Positions 8,016 to 17,482 are shown, counted from the stretch's first letter. The stretch is DNA of 64,000 nucleotides from a bacterium M00.F.Ca.ET.205.01.1.1 (GCA_004791255.1 SRUQ01000016.1:1-64000); one strand, 5' to 3'. Notes: a model not told the origin generated them from the sequence alone. Numbers and translations are program-made.

Positions 8016-8526
8016 TCGAGCCGGCACTCATTGACGACGCCGGGCCGTCATCTGAAACGGCCCGGTTCCCTGCTTCGATCGGGTCTCGAATAGTGCGCGT
8101 CATCATCGCGGCGGTGATCGCCTTGTCGGCTGGTTGATACCACGAGCGGGCCGGCACATTCGGCGCCGTGACTTCCTGCGGGAGCAAATGCGGGCGCGCG
8201 GCTTTGTCCACGTCCTGGCGCGAACTGCATTGCGTCGGCCGCATCACGGGCGGTAACCCGGATCTTGACGCGATGTCTCTCGCTGACCTCGCCTGCTTCC
8301 AGTTTGGCATTCTGAACTAGAGCCCGCAAAGCAGTTCCAAGCGAGGAAAAGACCGGAATCATCAGCGTTTCCGCGTCTCCCATTGAACAAACGACCGGCG
8401 GTCCGCCTCGATGTACGACCATCCGAGGCTTCAAAACCCGGCTGCAAAAATGTCGTTCGAGCCCGTTGCGCAAAACGCTCTTGACAAGCGGAGCGCTTCA
8501 CGGGATGTTCATTGAGTAATAGTGAC
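8016..8526. other. Non-coding region before the DapA-ABC operon
   Basis: About 510 bp with no gene that can be defended. Overlapping minus-strand frames (8048-8473 and 8244-8501) have no recognisable domain, no ribosome-binding site and no matching composition. A decayed gene cannot be ruled out. The operator-like palindrome of the following operon lies at its right end. Confidence 0.5.
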
Positions 8527-8541
8527 TTTCACTGAGTGAAA
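8527..8541. promoter_or_regulatory. Palindromic operator candidate before the DapA-ABC operon
   Basis: TTTCAC-TGA-GTGAAA is a perfect 6-bp inverted repeat with a 3-bp centre, ending 12 bp before the start codon at 8554. The IclR regulator encoded at the end of this operon is the natural candidate to bind it. An 11-bp piece of it (ACTTTCACTGA) recurs before the Ldh-family gene at 52.3 kb. Confidence 0.55.
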
Positions 8542-8553
8542 TAGGGATTGGCA

Positions 8554-9432
8554 ATGACGACTGTGCTTCAAAAGGACGAGATCAAGGGGATCATCCCGCC
8601 GCTCGTTTCGACCTTCAAACCCGATGGTGATCTGGACCTTGACCTGTTCAAGGGCGAACTGAAGTTCATGGAGAGCGCGGGCATCAACCTCGCCGTGGTC
8701 GGCGGCAGCACCGGTTCAGGTGACGAACTCTCCGCCGAAGAACTCGGCATCCTCGTGGGGGCGGCAACAACCGGCAGCAAGCTGCGCGTCATTGCCGGGA
8801 TAATCACGACCACGACACGCGACGCGATAAAGCGTGGTCAGATCGCCAAGCAGAACGGCGCCTGCGCCCTCATGCTTGGACCGCCGATCTACAATACCCC
8901 GTCCGGAGAGGGGCTGGACAAGTTCATCCAGGATGTCGGGACGGCGACCTCGCTTCCCATCATCTACTACAATCATTTCTTCAACCCGCCGGCCGTCATG
9001 CAGCGCATTGCCGAGCTGCCCGAGGTCATCTGCCTTAAGGAAGTGGCGCTGGAGCCCGTGACCGAGCTGGTCCAGACGGTCGGAGACCGGGTTGTCATCG
9101 CCGCTGGTGCCGACAGCGTGAACATTGCGAGCTTCCTGTTCGGGGCAAAGGCATCGATTTCCGGCATCAACAGCGTCATCCCGAAGCAGTATGTGGAAAT
9201 CCATGACGCGCATGCGGCGGGCGACTATGCGCTCGGCCGCAGGCTGACGGACAAGATCGCGCCGCTCGCCCGCGAAATGACCAAGGGCGTCAACTTTCCC
9301 GCCCGCATCAAGTTCGCGATCAATGCCCAGGGCCGCAAGGTGGGTGAACCGCGCCTGCCGAATGGCAACTTGGCGAAGGAGGATCAGGACAACATCCTCA
9401 AGGCGCTCAAGCATGCCGGGCTGCTTGCCTGA
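8554..9432 (+). CDS. DapA/NanA family lyase or aldolase
   Basis: 292 residues, a complete (beta/alpha)8 member of the dihydrodipicolinate synthase / N-acetylneuraminate lyase family. Lys162 in the ICLKEV segment is the Schiff-base lysine and YYNH at about 138-141 supplies the catalytic Tyr. The usual GTTGE pocket reads GGSTGSGDE here. An AGGGA site precedes the ATG at 8554; a TTG two codons earlier is less likely. The gene leads an operon with a dipeptide-type transporter, which suggests it cleaves or dehydrates the imported compound or its product. True DapA for lysine synthesis is less likely in this setting. Substrate unknown. Confidence 0.87.
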   Translation: MTTVLQKDEIKGIIPPLVSTFKPDGDLDLDLFKGELKFMESAGINLAVVGGSTGSGDELSAEELGILVGAATTGSKLRVIAGIITTTTRDAIKRGQIAKQNGACALMLGPPIYNTPSGEGLDKFIQDVGTATSLPIIYYNHFFNPPAVMQRIAELPEVICLKEVALEPVTELVQTVGDRVVIAAGADSVNIASFLFGAKASISGINSVIPKQYVEIHDAHAAGDYALGRRLTDKIAPLAREMTKGVNFPARIKFAINAQGRKVGEPRLPNGNLAKEDQDNILKALKHAGLLA

Positions 9433-9511
9433 GCCGGGATCGGCTGCAGCTGTCCGTCCGTTGGTCGACTAGACACACAAACAAAACAATCAAAACAGAG
9501 GGAATGTGGAC

Positions 9512-11092
9512 ATGAGCAAGGACATCAATCGCCCCAACGCTGATCCGACGCTTATCGGGCGCCGCGATCTATTGAAAACAGGCTTGTTGATGGGCACGGG
9601 CATGGTGCTTGCGGGGGTCGGGCTTCGCCCGGCCCTTGCGGACGAACCGAAACGGGGAGGGACGCTCCGGGTCGGCCTTGGAGCGGCCGGCGCGAAGTCG
9701 TCGCTCAACCCTTTCATCTCGACCGGCGATATGGATTTCGCCGTCGCCCAGTCGATCTTCGACCGGCTCACCGACTTCGACAAGGACGGCAATCTCTACA
9801 ACAAGCTGGCCGATGACTTCACTCACAACAGCGAAGGCAACATCTGGAAGATCAAGCTCAAGACGGGTGTGGTGTGGCACGACGGTGCTCCCTTCACCGC
9901 CAAGGACGTAGCCTACACCATCCAGTACATCCTCAATCCCGACAACAAAGCCGATGCCTACCCCAACCTGGCTCCGCTCCTGGAACCAAAGGGCGTGCGC
10001 GCATTGGACGCCAGCACCGTCGAGATCGAGCTGAAGCAGCCCTATGCCCTTCTGCCGCAAGTGCTCGGCAGCAAAGTGATGTTCCTCATCAAGGACGGCA
10101 CAACCGACTTCGACAAGCCGATCGGCACCGGACCCTTCAAGTTCGTGTCATGGTCCCGAGGCCAGCGGGTGACGCTGGCACGCAGCGATAACTATCGCAC
10201 GGCAGGGCAGCCCTATCTGGATGGCGTCGAGTTCATCGCGATAAACGACCCCACCGCCCGCATGAATGCGCTGGTGGCCGGCCAGGTCGACGCTGTAGCA
10301 CAGCTTGACGGAAGCCTGGCACGGCTCATCGAAGCGAACCCCGCGCTTGTGCTCCTGCGTTCCAAGAGCGGCGCCACGACCGATCAATTCATGATGACAA
10401 ACCTGAAGCCATTTACCGACGTGAAGGTCCGGCAGGCCTTCAGGCTGATGATCGATCGCCAGCAACTGCTCGACAACGCGCTGTCCGGCTATGGCAGGAT
10501 CGGCAACGATCTGCACTGCATCACGGATCCGGACTATGCGTCCGAACTCCCGCAGCGCACATATGATCCGGATCAGGCCAAATCGCTGCTCAAGCAGGCG
10601 GGCTACGACAACAGCCAGGCCATCACGCTCTACACTTCAGATGCCGCTCCAGGCATGCAGGCTTCGGCAACCCTCATCGCCAATCAGGCGAAGAAAATTG
10701 GCGTGAACATCGAACTCATGGTTGTCCCGCCAGACAGCTACTATTCCGGCCCGAACTTCAAGAAGACTCAGATGGGAAGTTCGGACTGGGGCCAGCACAC
10801 CCTCGAATCCCAATTCGGTCAGGGCTATGCGCGCGGCGCCTACTGGAACGAACCGGATTGGACCAGCGACGCATTCGACAAGTGGGTCAGCCAGGCAAGA
10901 ACCACATTCGACGCCCCCAAACGCCGCGAATACTACGTGGAGGCACAGAAGGTGCTCTGGAATGAGGGAGCCTATATCATCTGGGGCTTCCGCGATCTCC
11001 TCGATGCCTCCAGCGCCAAGGTCAAGAACATCGTTCCCTCGACCCAGAGAAACCTCGGCTACTATCAATTCGAAGGTGTCTATCTCGCGTAA
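9512..11092 (+). CDS. Dipeptide/nickel-type ABC transporter, periplasmic binding protein
   Basis: 526 residues, SBP family 5 (DppA/OppA type). A twin-arginine-like signal GRRDLLKTGLLMGTGMV lies at the N-terminus with cleavage near ALADEPKRGG. GGTLRVG begins the mature domain. The later WHDGAPFTAKDVAYTIQYIL block is the family signature. A GAGGGA site precedes the ATG at 9512; a GTG two codons upstream is also in frame. Together with the two permeases and the double ATPase it makes a complete uptake system, likely for a peptide, opine or other amino-acid conjugate. Confidence 0.92.
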   Translation: MSKDINRPNADPTLIGRRDLLKTGLLMGTGMVLAGVGLRPALADEPKRGGTLRVGLGAAGAKSSLNPFISTGDMDFAVAQSIFDRLTDFDKDGNLYNKLADDFTHNSEGNIWKIKLKTGVVWHDGAPFTAKDVAYTIQYILNPDNKADAYPNLAPLLEPKGVRALDASTVEIELKQPYALLPQVLGSKVMFLIKDGTTDFDKPIGTGPFKFVSWSRGQRVTLARSDNYRTAGQPYLDGVEFIAINDPTARMNALVAGQVDAVAQLDGSLARLIEANPALVLLRSKSGATTDQFMMTNLKPFTDVKVRQAFRLMIDRQQLLDNALSGYGRIGNDLHCITDPDYASELPQRTYDPDQAKSLLKQAGYDNSQAITLYTSDAAPGMQASATLIANQAKKIGVNIELMVVPPDSYYSGPNFKKTQMGSSDWGQHTLESQFGQGYARGAYWNEPDWTSDAFDKWVSQARTTFDAPKRREYYVEAQKVLWNEGAYIIWGFRDLLDASSAKVKNIVPSTQRNLGYYQFEGVYLA

Positions 11093-11158
11093 GCAGCAAG
11101 GTCGCCGTGCCGCCAATCAGGCCACGGCGGCTTCCTCTCATTCGAAGAGTGATAGCCC

Positions 11159-12127
11159 TTGAACAAGCCGTTGCTGCAGCTTTTGCTGACACGAATAGTC
11201 CTGGCTTTCGTCACGCTATTTGCCGTCTCGGTCGTTGTCTTCACCGCGACCCAGTATCTGCCGGGAGATCCGGCCCGCGCGGCTCTCGGCGCCAAGGCCG
11301 ACCCCTCCGCGGTCGAGGCGCTCAGGCGCGAGTTCGGCATGGATCGGCCTACGGTCGTACAATATTTCAGCTGGATCGAAGGCGCCCTCACTGGCGACTT
11401 CGGACGATCAATCCCCTCGGGTCGGCCGGTGTGGGAAGCGATCGGGCCAAGGGCCGTCAACACCATGGTGCTGACGGTCACCTCGCTGCTCCTGCTGATA
11501 CCGCTCTCGTTCGTCCTTGGCATTGTCGCGGCGATCTACAAGGACAGGTTGGCGGATCACCTGATATCCGTTCCGACCATCGTCACGGTTGCCTTGCCCG
11601 AGTTCGTCATTGGCACCGTGCTGATCGTTCTTTTCGCGGTCTATCTGCGCTGGCTGCCGCCGGTTTCGCTGATCAACGACAGCCTGCCTCTTTCATCCCA
11701 ATCCAGCCTCTTCATCTTGCCGGTGCTGACGCTGCTCGGCACGACACTCGCACAGGTCGTGCGCATGGTTCGGGCGGTGGCCCTCGAAGTGCTAAGCGCC
11801 GAGTACATCTACATGGTGCGGCTACGCGGGATAAGTCCCTCCCGGGTATTGATATGGCATGTCCTTCCCAACACCATCACGCCGACCATTCAGACGATCG
11901 CGTTGAATGCGGCCTGGCTGGCGGGTGGGGTCGTGGTGACCGAATCCGTCTTTCAACTGCCCGGAATCGGCAGCGCGCTTTCAGACGCGGTGATCAACCG
12001 TGACATGCCGACAGTGCTCGCCATCACGCTGATCATCACCGCTACCTACGTGCTCATCAACCTGGTGTCGGAAGCTCTGATCCTTCTCCTGAACCCAAGA
12101 CTGCGCGTAGCGCGCGGGAAGAACTGA
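11159..12127 (+). CDS. Dipeptide-type ABC transporter permease (DppB-like)
   Basis: 322 residues starting at a TTG (11159) in the MNKPLLQLLLTRI frame. Six membrane segments are apparent. The classic DppB opening TRIVLAFVTLFAVSVVVF is followed by QYLPGDPARAALG, and the EAA-type loop VRLRGISPSRVLIWHVLPN at about residues 219-240 contacts the ATPase. It lies 66 bp after the binding protein and 17 bp before the second permease. Confidence 0.9.
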   Translation: MNKPLLQLLLTRIVLAFVTLFAVSVVVFTATQYLPGDPARAALGAKADPSAVEALRREFGMDRPTVVQYFSWIEGALTGDFGRSIPSGRPVWEAIGPRAVNTMVLTVTSLLLLIPLSFVLGIVAAIYKDRLADHLISVPTIVTVALPEFVIGTVLIVLFAVYLRWLPPVSLINDSLPLSSQSSLFILPVLTLLGTTLAQVVRMVRAVALEVLSAEYIYMVRLRGISPSRVLIWHVLPNTITPTIQTIALNAAWLAGGVVVTESVFQLPGIGSALSDAVINRDMPTVLAITLIITATYVLINLVSEALILLLNPRLRVARGKN

Positions 12128-12144
12128 GCCGGAGAGATCGGTCC

Positions 12145-12975
12145 ATGTCCACCTCTGTCCTGCGCCTTACGCTGGCCAAGCCCGCCGCCCGCATCGCCCT
12201 GGTGCTGGTCCTGGTCATCGTCGCCCTTGCAACGCTTGGACCCTATTTCAGCCCCTACGCCTTTGATGAAATCGTCGGCGCTCCGTTCGCGCCCATAACG
12301 CACGAGCATTGGCTCGGAACCGATTTCCTCGGCCGCGACACTTTCAGCCGTTTCCTCTACGGCGGCAGGACGGTGCTCGTCGTCGCACTGTGCGCGACCG
12401 TCGCGGCCTATATCGTGGCCGTGCCGTTGGGCATCTACTCCGGACTGCGGCGAGGGCCTCTCGATGTCCTGCTGATCGCAATCTCCGATGTCATCTATGC
12501 CTTGCCGCCAGCCATCTTCCTTCTGGTGCTTCTCGCCTCGACCGGCCCCAGCCTCCCAACCGTGATTGTCGGCATCGTTATCCTGCATTCGCCCCGCATC
12601 TTCCGCATCGTGCGTTTGATCACGATGGATATTTCGAAGAACGAGTACGTGGAGGCGGCCTTCGCCCGCGGAGAAAGCTGGGCGGCGATCTGTTTCCTCG
12701 ACATCCTTCCCAACGTGCTGACGCCGGTTCTGGCCGACTTCGGTGTACGGCTTTGCGGATCGATCATTCTTTACGCCTCCCTGAGCTACCTGGGCCTGGG
12801 CCTGCCACCGCCGGCAGCCGACTGGGGCCTGATGATCAGCGAAAACCGAATTGGCATCACCATCTCGCCATGGATCGCCATCGCGCCGGCGCTTGCGATT
12901 GCCGTCTTCTCCGTTGCCGTAAACGTTCTGACCGATAGCTTCGCGCGCTCGGTTGGACGCTCGAAAGAGATTTGA
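12145..12975 (+). CDS. Dipeptide-type ABC transporter permease (DppC-like)
   Basis: 276 residues with the DppC hallmarks: an N-terminal membrane segment, the HWLGTDFLGRDTFSRFLYGG motif near residue 53, and the EAA-type loop AAFARGESWAAICFLDILPN near residue 170. GLGLPPPAADWGLMI near the C-terminus is also typical. It pairs with the DppB-like protein in the inner membrane. One base separates its stop from the ATG of the ATPase gene. Confidence 0.9.
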   Translation: MSTSVLRLTLAKPAARIALVLVLVIVALATLGPYFSPYAFDEIVGAPFAPITHEHWLGTDFLGRDTFSRFLYGGRTVLVVALCATVAAYIVAVPLGIYSGLRRGPLDVLLIAISDVIYALPPAIFLLVLLASTGPSLPTVIVGIVILHSPRIFRIVRLITMDISKNEYVEAAFARGESWAAICFLDILPNVLTPVLADFGVRLCGSIILYASLSYLGLGLPPPAADWGLMISENRIGITISPWIAIAPALAIAVFSVAVNVLTDSFARSVGRSKEI

Positions 12976-12976
12976 A

Positions 12977-14560
12977 ATGGCCGAAGCAATTCCGCTCGTC
13001 GTGCAGTCGCTTTTCATGCACGATCTCAACGGCCGCGAAATCGTCAGCGACGTATCCATTGCCGTTGAACGCGGCGAAGTCCTAGCTATCATCGGCGAGT
13101 CCGGATCTGGAAAGACCTCTGTCGCGTTGAGCTTGCTTGGCTTTGCGCGACCGGGAATGCGCATTTCTTCGGGCAAGATCATGATTGGCGGTACCGACAT
13201 CCTCTCGCTTTCAAGGCGCGAGAGGCGCGCCTTCCAGGGCGGCAAAGTCTCGCTGGTACCGCAGAATCCGACCACCAGCTTCAGTCCGCGAATGTCCATC
13301 GGCAAGCAAATGGCCGAGCTTCTCACCGCGCACGGCCATTCGGGGCCCGGCGTGAAGCAGTTGCTGGCCGAGGCTCTGCGCAACGTCGACCTCCCCGATG
13401 ACGAACGGTTTTTGAAACGCTATCCCTTCGAGTTGAGCGGCGGACAGCTCCAACGCATTGCCATTGCCATGGCCTTTATGACGTCACCGCAAGTGATCGT
13501 GATGGACGAGCCAACGACGGGCCTTGATGTGTCGACCCAGCAGACGATCCTTGAACTCATCGCCAGGCTGGTCAAATCCAGCAACGCCAGCGTGGTCTAC
13601 GTTACTCACGACCTCGCGGTCGTGAACGTCGTGGCCGACCGTGTGGCGGTCATGCTGTCTGGCAGGATTGTCGAGCAGGGCGGCCGCAAGCAGGTGTTTG
13701 CGGAGCCGCGCGACGACTATACGCGCATGCTGCTCGACGCCATACCGCGACTGCTGACTGATGGTCCAGGTCCTGCGTCGGGCGCCAGGAGTGACAGCGC
13801 TCTTGAAATACAGAATGTCCTGGATATGAAGAACCTGCGCGCCTCGCATGGCCACGTTGAGGTCGTTCATGGTATCTCATTCTCGGTCGGCAAAGGCGAA
13901 TGTGTGGGGCTGGTCGGCGGCAGTGGCAGCGGCAAGACCACGACAGGCCGGTGCGTGACGGGTTTGCATGGCAATGCCACCGGCACCTTGTTGTTCGAAG
14001 GCCATCCGATGCCTTTCGCGGTGTCGAGCCGTTCCAAGGCGGATCTGAGTGCCATGCAGATCGTGTTTCAAAACCCAGATCGCTCGCTCAACCCCAAGGA
14101 ATCGATCGCGCAAAGCATCGCCCGCGCCGTTCGCCTGACCGGGATGACAGACAAGGCGAGGGTCGGCGCGGAAGTGCGCTCGCTGCTCGACCGCGTTCGA
14201 CTGCCGCAAAGACTAGTCGACCTCTATCCCGCCGATCTGTCGGGAGGTGAACGTCAGCGCGTTGCGGTGGCCCGCGCGCTGGCGCTAAAACCAAGGCTTC
14301 TGGTTTGTGATGAGATCACGTCGGCTCTCGACGTGTCTGTGCAGGCAGCGGTCGTTGAGCTTCTGCTCGATCTGAAGAAGGACGGCCTTGCGATGTTGTT
14401 CATAACGCACAACCTGCCGCTGGTCTCGCAAATTGCGCAGTCCATCATAATCATGAAGGACGGGAACATCGTTGAGGCCGGGCGAACGAACGAAGTCCTC
14501 CATTCGCCGCAGGATCGCTATACGAGGATGTTGTTGGACGCTGCACCGCGCCTTAATTGA
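12977..14560 (+). CDS. Dipeptide-type ABC transporter double ATPase (DppD-DppF fusion)
   Basis: 527 residues with two complete ATP-binding domains in one chain. The first has Walker A GESGSGKTS, signature LSGGQLQRIA and Walker B VIVMDEPTTGLD. The second has Walker A GGSGSGKTT, signature LSGGERQRVA and Walker B LLVCDEITSALD. The fusion replaces the separate DppD and DppF proteins and is common in Rhizobiales. The ATG at 12977 follows the permease stop almost directly. It powers uptake of the operon's substrate. Confidence 0.93.
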   Translation: MAEAIPLVVQSLFMHDLNGREIVSDVSIAVERGEVLAIIGESGSGKTSVALSLLGFARPGMRISSGKIMIGGTDILSLSRRERRAFQGGKVSLVPQNPTTSFSPRMSIGKQMAELLTAHGHSGPGVKQLLAEALRNVDLPDDERFLKRYPFELSGGQLQRIAIAMAFMTSPQVIVMDEPTTGLDVSTQQTILELIARLVKSSNASVVYVTHDLAVVNVVADRVAVMLSGRIVEQGGRKQVFAEPRDDYTRMLLDAIPRLLTDGPGPASGARSDSALEIQNVLDMKNLRASHGHVEVVHGISFSVGKGECVGLVGGSGSGKTTTGRCVTGLHGNATGTLLFEGHPMPFAVSSRSKADLSAMQIVFQNPDRSLNPKESIAQSIARAVRLTGMTDKARVGAEVRSLLDRVRLPQRLVDLYPADLSGGERQRVAVARALALKPRLLVCDEITSALDVSVQAAVVELLLDLKKDGLAMLFITHNLPLVSQIAQSIIIMKDGNIVEAGRTNEVLHSPQDRYTRMLLDAAPRLN

Positions 14561-14620
14561 CGGCAACCTCTTCTTGGAGCACCAAGAGGGCGATTGTCAT
14601 GGAGATTCGCCGGAGCGATC

Positions 14621-15421
14621 TTGCCCACCGACCTTGCCACCGATGAGCAGAAGAGTGCCCGTTTCGACGCCGTCGATCGGGCGGTTGCCGTTCTGCGCGC
14701 TCTCGAACGGGCGGACCAGCCGATGTCGCTGTCCATGATTGCCCGCGAGGTCGGGCTGGGCCAACCAACGACGTCGCGCTATGTCTCCAGTCTTGTCGGT
14801 CATGGTCTTATCGCCAAGGTAAACGGCAACCGCTATGTCCTGGGCATCGGGCTCTATATTCTGGGGCAGAAATCCCTCCATAGAAGGGATGTGCGAACCG
14901 TAGCCCGTCCCTATCTCGAGACCCTGCACGAGCAGTTCAACGAGACGGTCAGCTTCGCTCTCTGGCTGCGCGATGAACTGGTTGTCGTGGACTGTATCGA
15001 GGCCATGCAAACCTTGCGTCAGGGGGCGTCAGTCGGGGTGACGAATCCGTGGCATGCCAGCTCCTTGGGAAAGTCCATACTCGCCCGGCTGGATGCGCAT
15101 GAAGTCAGCAGGCTCATCAAGGCATCGGGGTTACCCCGCCACACCCAGAATACCCTCGTCACGCTGGACCAACTGCGTGGCGAATTCCCGCTCATACGGG
15201 AGCGGGGCTATGCGGTCGACAACGAAGAGTCGGCTATAGGCGGGCGCTGTATCGGCGCGCCTGTTTTCGATGAATCGGGACGCCCGCTCGGCGCGATCAG
15301 CATCAGCGGGCCGATCGCGCGCGTCACCGACGAGGATCTCCCCTCGACGGGAAGGCGCGTTGCCGAGATCGCGGATCAGATATCACGCGCCATGGGGTAT
15401 GAAGGGAAGATGCCCGCCTGA
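14621..15421 (+). CDS. IclR family transcriptional regulator
   Basis: About 266 residues. The N-terminal winged helix (AVDRAVAVLRALERADQPMS, then the recognition region VGLGQPTTSRYVSSLVGHGL) and the C-terminal ligand domain (VTNPWHASSLGKSILA, later RERGYAVDNEESAIGGRCIG) are both complete. The start was set at a TTG with GGAG 6 nt upstream; an earlier in-frame TTG at 14594 is possible. It follows the transporter operon by 60 bp and is probably its specific regulator, with the palindrome at 8527-8541 as likely site. Confidence 0.87.
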   Translation: MPTDLATDEQKSARFDAVDRAVAVLRALERADQPMSLSMIAREVGLGQPTTSRYVSSLVGHGLIAKVNGNRYVLGIGLYILGQKSLHRRDVRTVARPYLETLHEQFNETVSFALWLRDELVVVDCIEAMQTLRQGASVGVTNPWHASSLGKSILARLDAHEVSRLIKASGLPRHTQNTLVTLDQLRGEFPLIRERGYAVDNEESAIGGRCIGAPVFDESGRPLGAISISGPIARVTDEDLPSTGRRVAEIADQISRAMGYEGKMPA

Positions 15422-15455
15422 GCATCGGGAGCGAGTGATCGGCGGACCAACCTGG

Positions 15456-15484
15456 TTGGCTGTCATTTCGACAGCCAAGTTTTG
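15456..15484 (+). terminator. Rho-independent terminator after the IclR gene
   Basis: A 9-bp perfect stem (TTGGCTGTC at 15456-15464, GACAGCCAA at 15470-15478) with an ATTTC loop, followed by GTTTTGC. It lies between the convergent IclR and Gfo/Idh/MocA genes and would close the transporter operon. Confidence 0.75.
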
Positions 15485-15488
15485 CAGG

Positions 15489-16475
15489 TTAAAGCCGAAT
15501 TGCAATTGTTCGGCGCTTTGTAGCTGCCGCGGCCACCGCCTCGGCGGCCCGCAGGGCGGCGATGTTATCCGACCCTCGCGCCAGCCAGGACATCTTTGTG
15601 CTGACGAAATCCTCGACAGTCGCGACGTGGGAGTCGCCGTCACGAACAGGAACGAGCTCATTCTTGGCTCCATGCCGTCGCATGAGCGTGCCCGAAGCCT
15701 TACCGTTCAGCGTGCCATGAGCGATCAGAGTGCCGCGATCGCCGGCGACCACGACCATGCTTTCCATGTCCATGATCGCGAAACTCTCGAACGATTGAAA
15801 TAAGCTGCCATCGTCGAGCTTGAATGCATAAGAAATCTGGTTGGGAGCACCGCCTTCATTCGCACCGAGGGCGGAAACTTCCTGAGGCTCTGCGCCCGTG
15901 AGGAATCTAGCCAGGTCGATGTCGTCGACGGACATGTCGAGATAGATGTCGCTGTCGCCGTCGAGATCGTCTTTCCTGCGCTTGGCTGTTGGCTTGTATG
16001 GTCCCTCGCGCGTGATAAGGATCGACTGCACCTTGCCGATTTCGCCGTCGACGATCAACCTGCGCATCGTCTGGTGGATCGCCGAAGCCCGGAACGGGTG
16101 ATGCACGGCAAGAACGATGCCGGCTGTATCGCACACGCGCACCAGGGCGGCTGCCATCTTGCTGCTTTCGGAGATGGGACCGTCGCAAAGGACGTTCTTG
16201 CCAGCCTGCGCCGCGGCTGTGATGTAATGCGCCCGCCGCTGTATTCGGGCACTGACATAGATGAACTCGACGTCAGGGTCGCCAAGGGCACTTGACAAGT
16301 TGGTTGTCCACTGTGGGATATCCAAGTCCTGGGCGAAATGCGCGGCATCCAGTTTGCGTCGACTGACCACCCACAAGGGAGTATGCCCTTGCGCCCTGAT
16401 CCCGGCGACCATCTGCTCCGTGGCGATGGTGCCGGTACCCATAACCGACCACCCCGTCTTGCCGTGAGTTGCCAT
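15489..16475 (-). CDS. Gfo/Idh/MocA family oxidoreductase lacking the signature lysine
   Basis: 328 residues. An N-terminal Rossmann fold (GWSVMGTGTIATEQMVAGI) and a C-terminal alpha/beta domain make it a Gfo/Idh/MocA protein. These enzymes are usually NAD(P)-dependent dehydrogenases of sugars or inositols. The conserved E-K-P motif, whose Lys takes part in catalysis, reads D98-G99-P100 here (VLCDGPIS), so the Lys is missing. HHPFRAS follows normally. The protein could have a different chemistry, or be a binding or regulatory protein. The gene is convergent with IclR and diverges from the XRE regulator, 84 bp away. Confidence 0.82.
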   Translation of the reverse strand: MATHGKTGWSVMGTGTIATEQMVAGIRAQGHTPLWVVSRRKLDAAHFAQDLDIPQWTTNLSSALGDPDVEFIYVSARIQRRAHYITAAAQAGKNVLCDGPISESSKMAAALVRVCDTAGIVLAVHHPFRASAIHQTMRRLIVDGEIGKVQSILITREGPYKPTAKRRKDDLDGDSDIYLDMSVDDIDLARFLTGAEPQEVSALGANEGGAPNQISYAFKLDDGSLFQSFESFAIMDMESMVVVAGDRGTLIAHGTLNGKASGTLMRRHGAKNELVPVRDGDSHVATVEDFVSTKMSWLARGSDNIAALRAAEAVAAAATKRRTIAIRL

Positions 16476-16558
16476 GCCGGGCGCTCCTTATTCGGTCCAA
16501 GTATGGGCGAATTCGCGTCGCGGAGCCAACTTCGCATCTGATTGAGTTCTGAATTAAA

Positions 16559-17428
16559 GTGGCGTACACAGAGCGTCTATTCGCGTCACTGGGGAAGGCC
16601 GCCAGATTGAACCACCTCGCAGGGGAGAATGCTGCGCTTGCGGCGAATTTGAGAACCCTTTGCGACCGTCACGGGTCTGTGGCAGCCGTTTGTCGCAAAT
16701 TAAACGTCAACCGGCAACAATTTAACAAATATTTGTCCGGCGCCCATGTGCCATCGAGCGCCAATCTGCGCACGATCGCGAATTTCTTCGGACTGAGCGT
16801 TCCGATCCTTTTCTCCAACCCGGAGGAATTTCGGACGTTGATCGACGGTAATTTTTTTCATGCGATGTCCACTGCCCGGCATCTGCCTGAGTTTGTGAAT
16901 TTTCTTTCCAACATTGTTTTTGATAGCACCGTGCAGGATTCCGAGATCCTGGGCGTTTATGATCGCTACCAGTTTTCCTCGATCTATAAGGGTTTCATTC
17001 TAAAATCGGCGTTCTGCCTGTATAGACCAGATAAATTTCTGCAGCATTACTATATTGAGCGGTTTCCGAGCTTCGATAAGCCGGGGAAAACCGAATATGT
17101 CTTTAAGTACTATGGCTTTAGTTTCCCTGTGGCGGACAGGCTGTTCACAGCCGATTTCGAAGGGATTCAGAGCAACGAGCTCACCTTCGGCGTCTATGCC
17201 CAGGTCAAGCGAAACGCCAAGCGGTTCATGTTCGGCATTGCCAGCGGCATCGCGGCCAATGCCTTTCGTCAACCCTACTCAACGAAGGTCGCTTTGCACT
17301 ACAAGGGGCCGGGCCTGCTCCAGCGCCGTCACCTCAAGGAGCTTACAGTGATCGACAGAGGTGATCCGAGCATTCCCAGGGAGGTGCTGCAGTACCTCGG
17401 GGATGGGTCCGACATGATCCAGATGTAG
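16559..17428 (+). CDS. XRE-type transcriptional regulator with a large C-terminal domain of unknown family
   Basis: 289 residues from a GTG at 16559. Residues about 37-80 form a Cro/CI helix-turn-helix (SVAAVCRKLNVNRQQFNKYL, then SSANLRTIANFFGLSVPILF). About 200 residues follow with no domain recognised; they are rich in Phe and Tyr (FLSNIVFDSTV, YDRYQFSSIYKGFILKSAF) and may sense a ligand. The gene is visibly more AT-rich than its neighbours, especially around 16830-17060, which may signal transfer. It diverges from the Gfo/Idh/MocA gene. No ribosome-binding site is obvious, so the start is uncertain. Confidence 0.78.
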   Translation: MAYTERLFASLGKAARLNHLAGENAALAANLRTLCDRHGSVAAVCRKLNVNRQQFNKYLSGAHVPSSANLRTIANFFGLSVPILFSNPEEFRTLIDGNFFHAMSTARHLPEFVNFLSNIVFDSTVQDSEILGVYDRYQFSSIYKGFILKSAFCLYRPDKFLQHYYIERFPSFDKPGKTEYVFKYYGFSFPVADRLFTADFEGIQSNELTFGVYAQVKRNAKRFMFGIASGIAANAFRQPYSTKVALHYKGPGLLQRRHLKELTVIDRGDPSIPREVLQYLGDGSDMIQM

Positions 17429-17482
17429 TCTCGAAGCCTTGACGGTACGAGGCGGTCGTCTGACACTATTCGTGAAGCCGGC

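Noticed and set aside
8048-8473. Minus-strand frame in the gap before the DapA-ABC operon
   Set aside because: No domain, no ribosome-binding site and overlapping frames of equal merit. A decayed gene is possible but not supported.
11092-11158. Weak dyad (GCCGTG/CACGGC) between the binding-protein and permease genes, considered as a terminator
   Set aside because: Short stem, long loop and no T-run inside an evident operon.
12046-13383. Long minus-strand open frame (about 445 codons)
   Set aside because: It is antisense to the DppC-like permease and double-ATPase genes and shows no domain.
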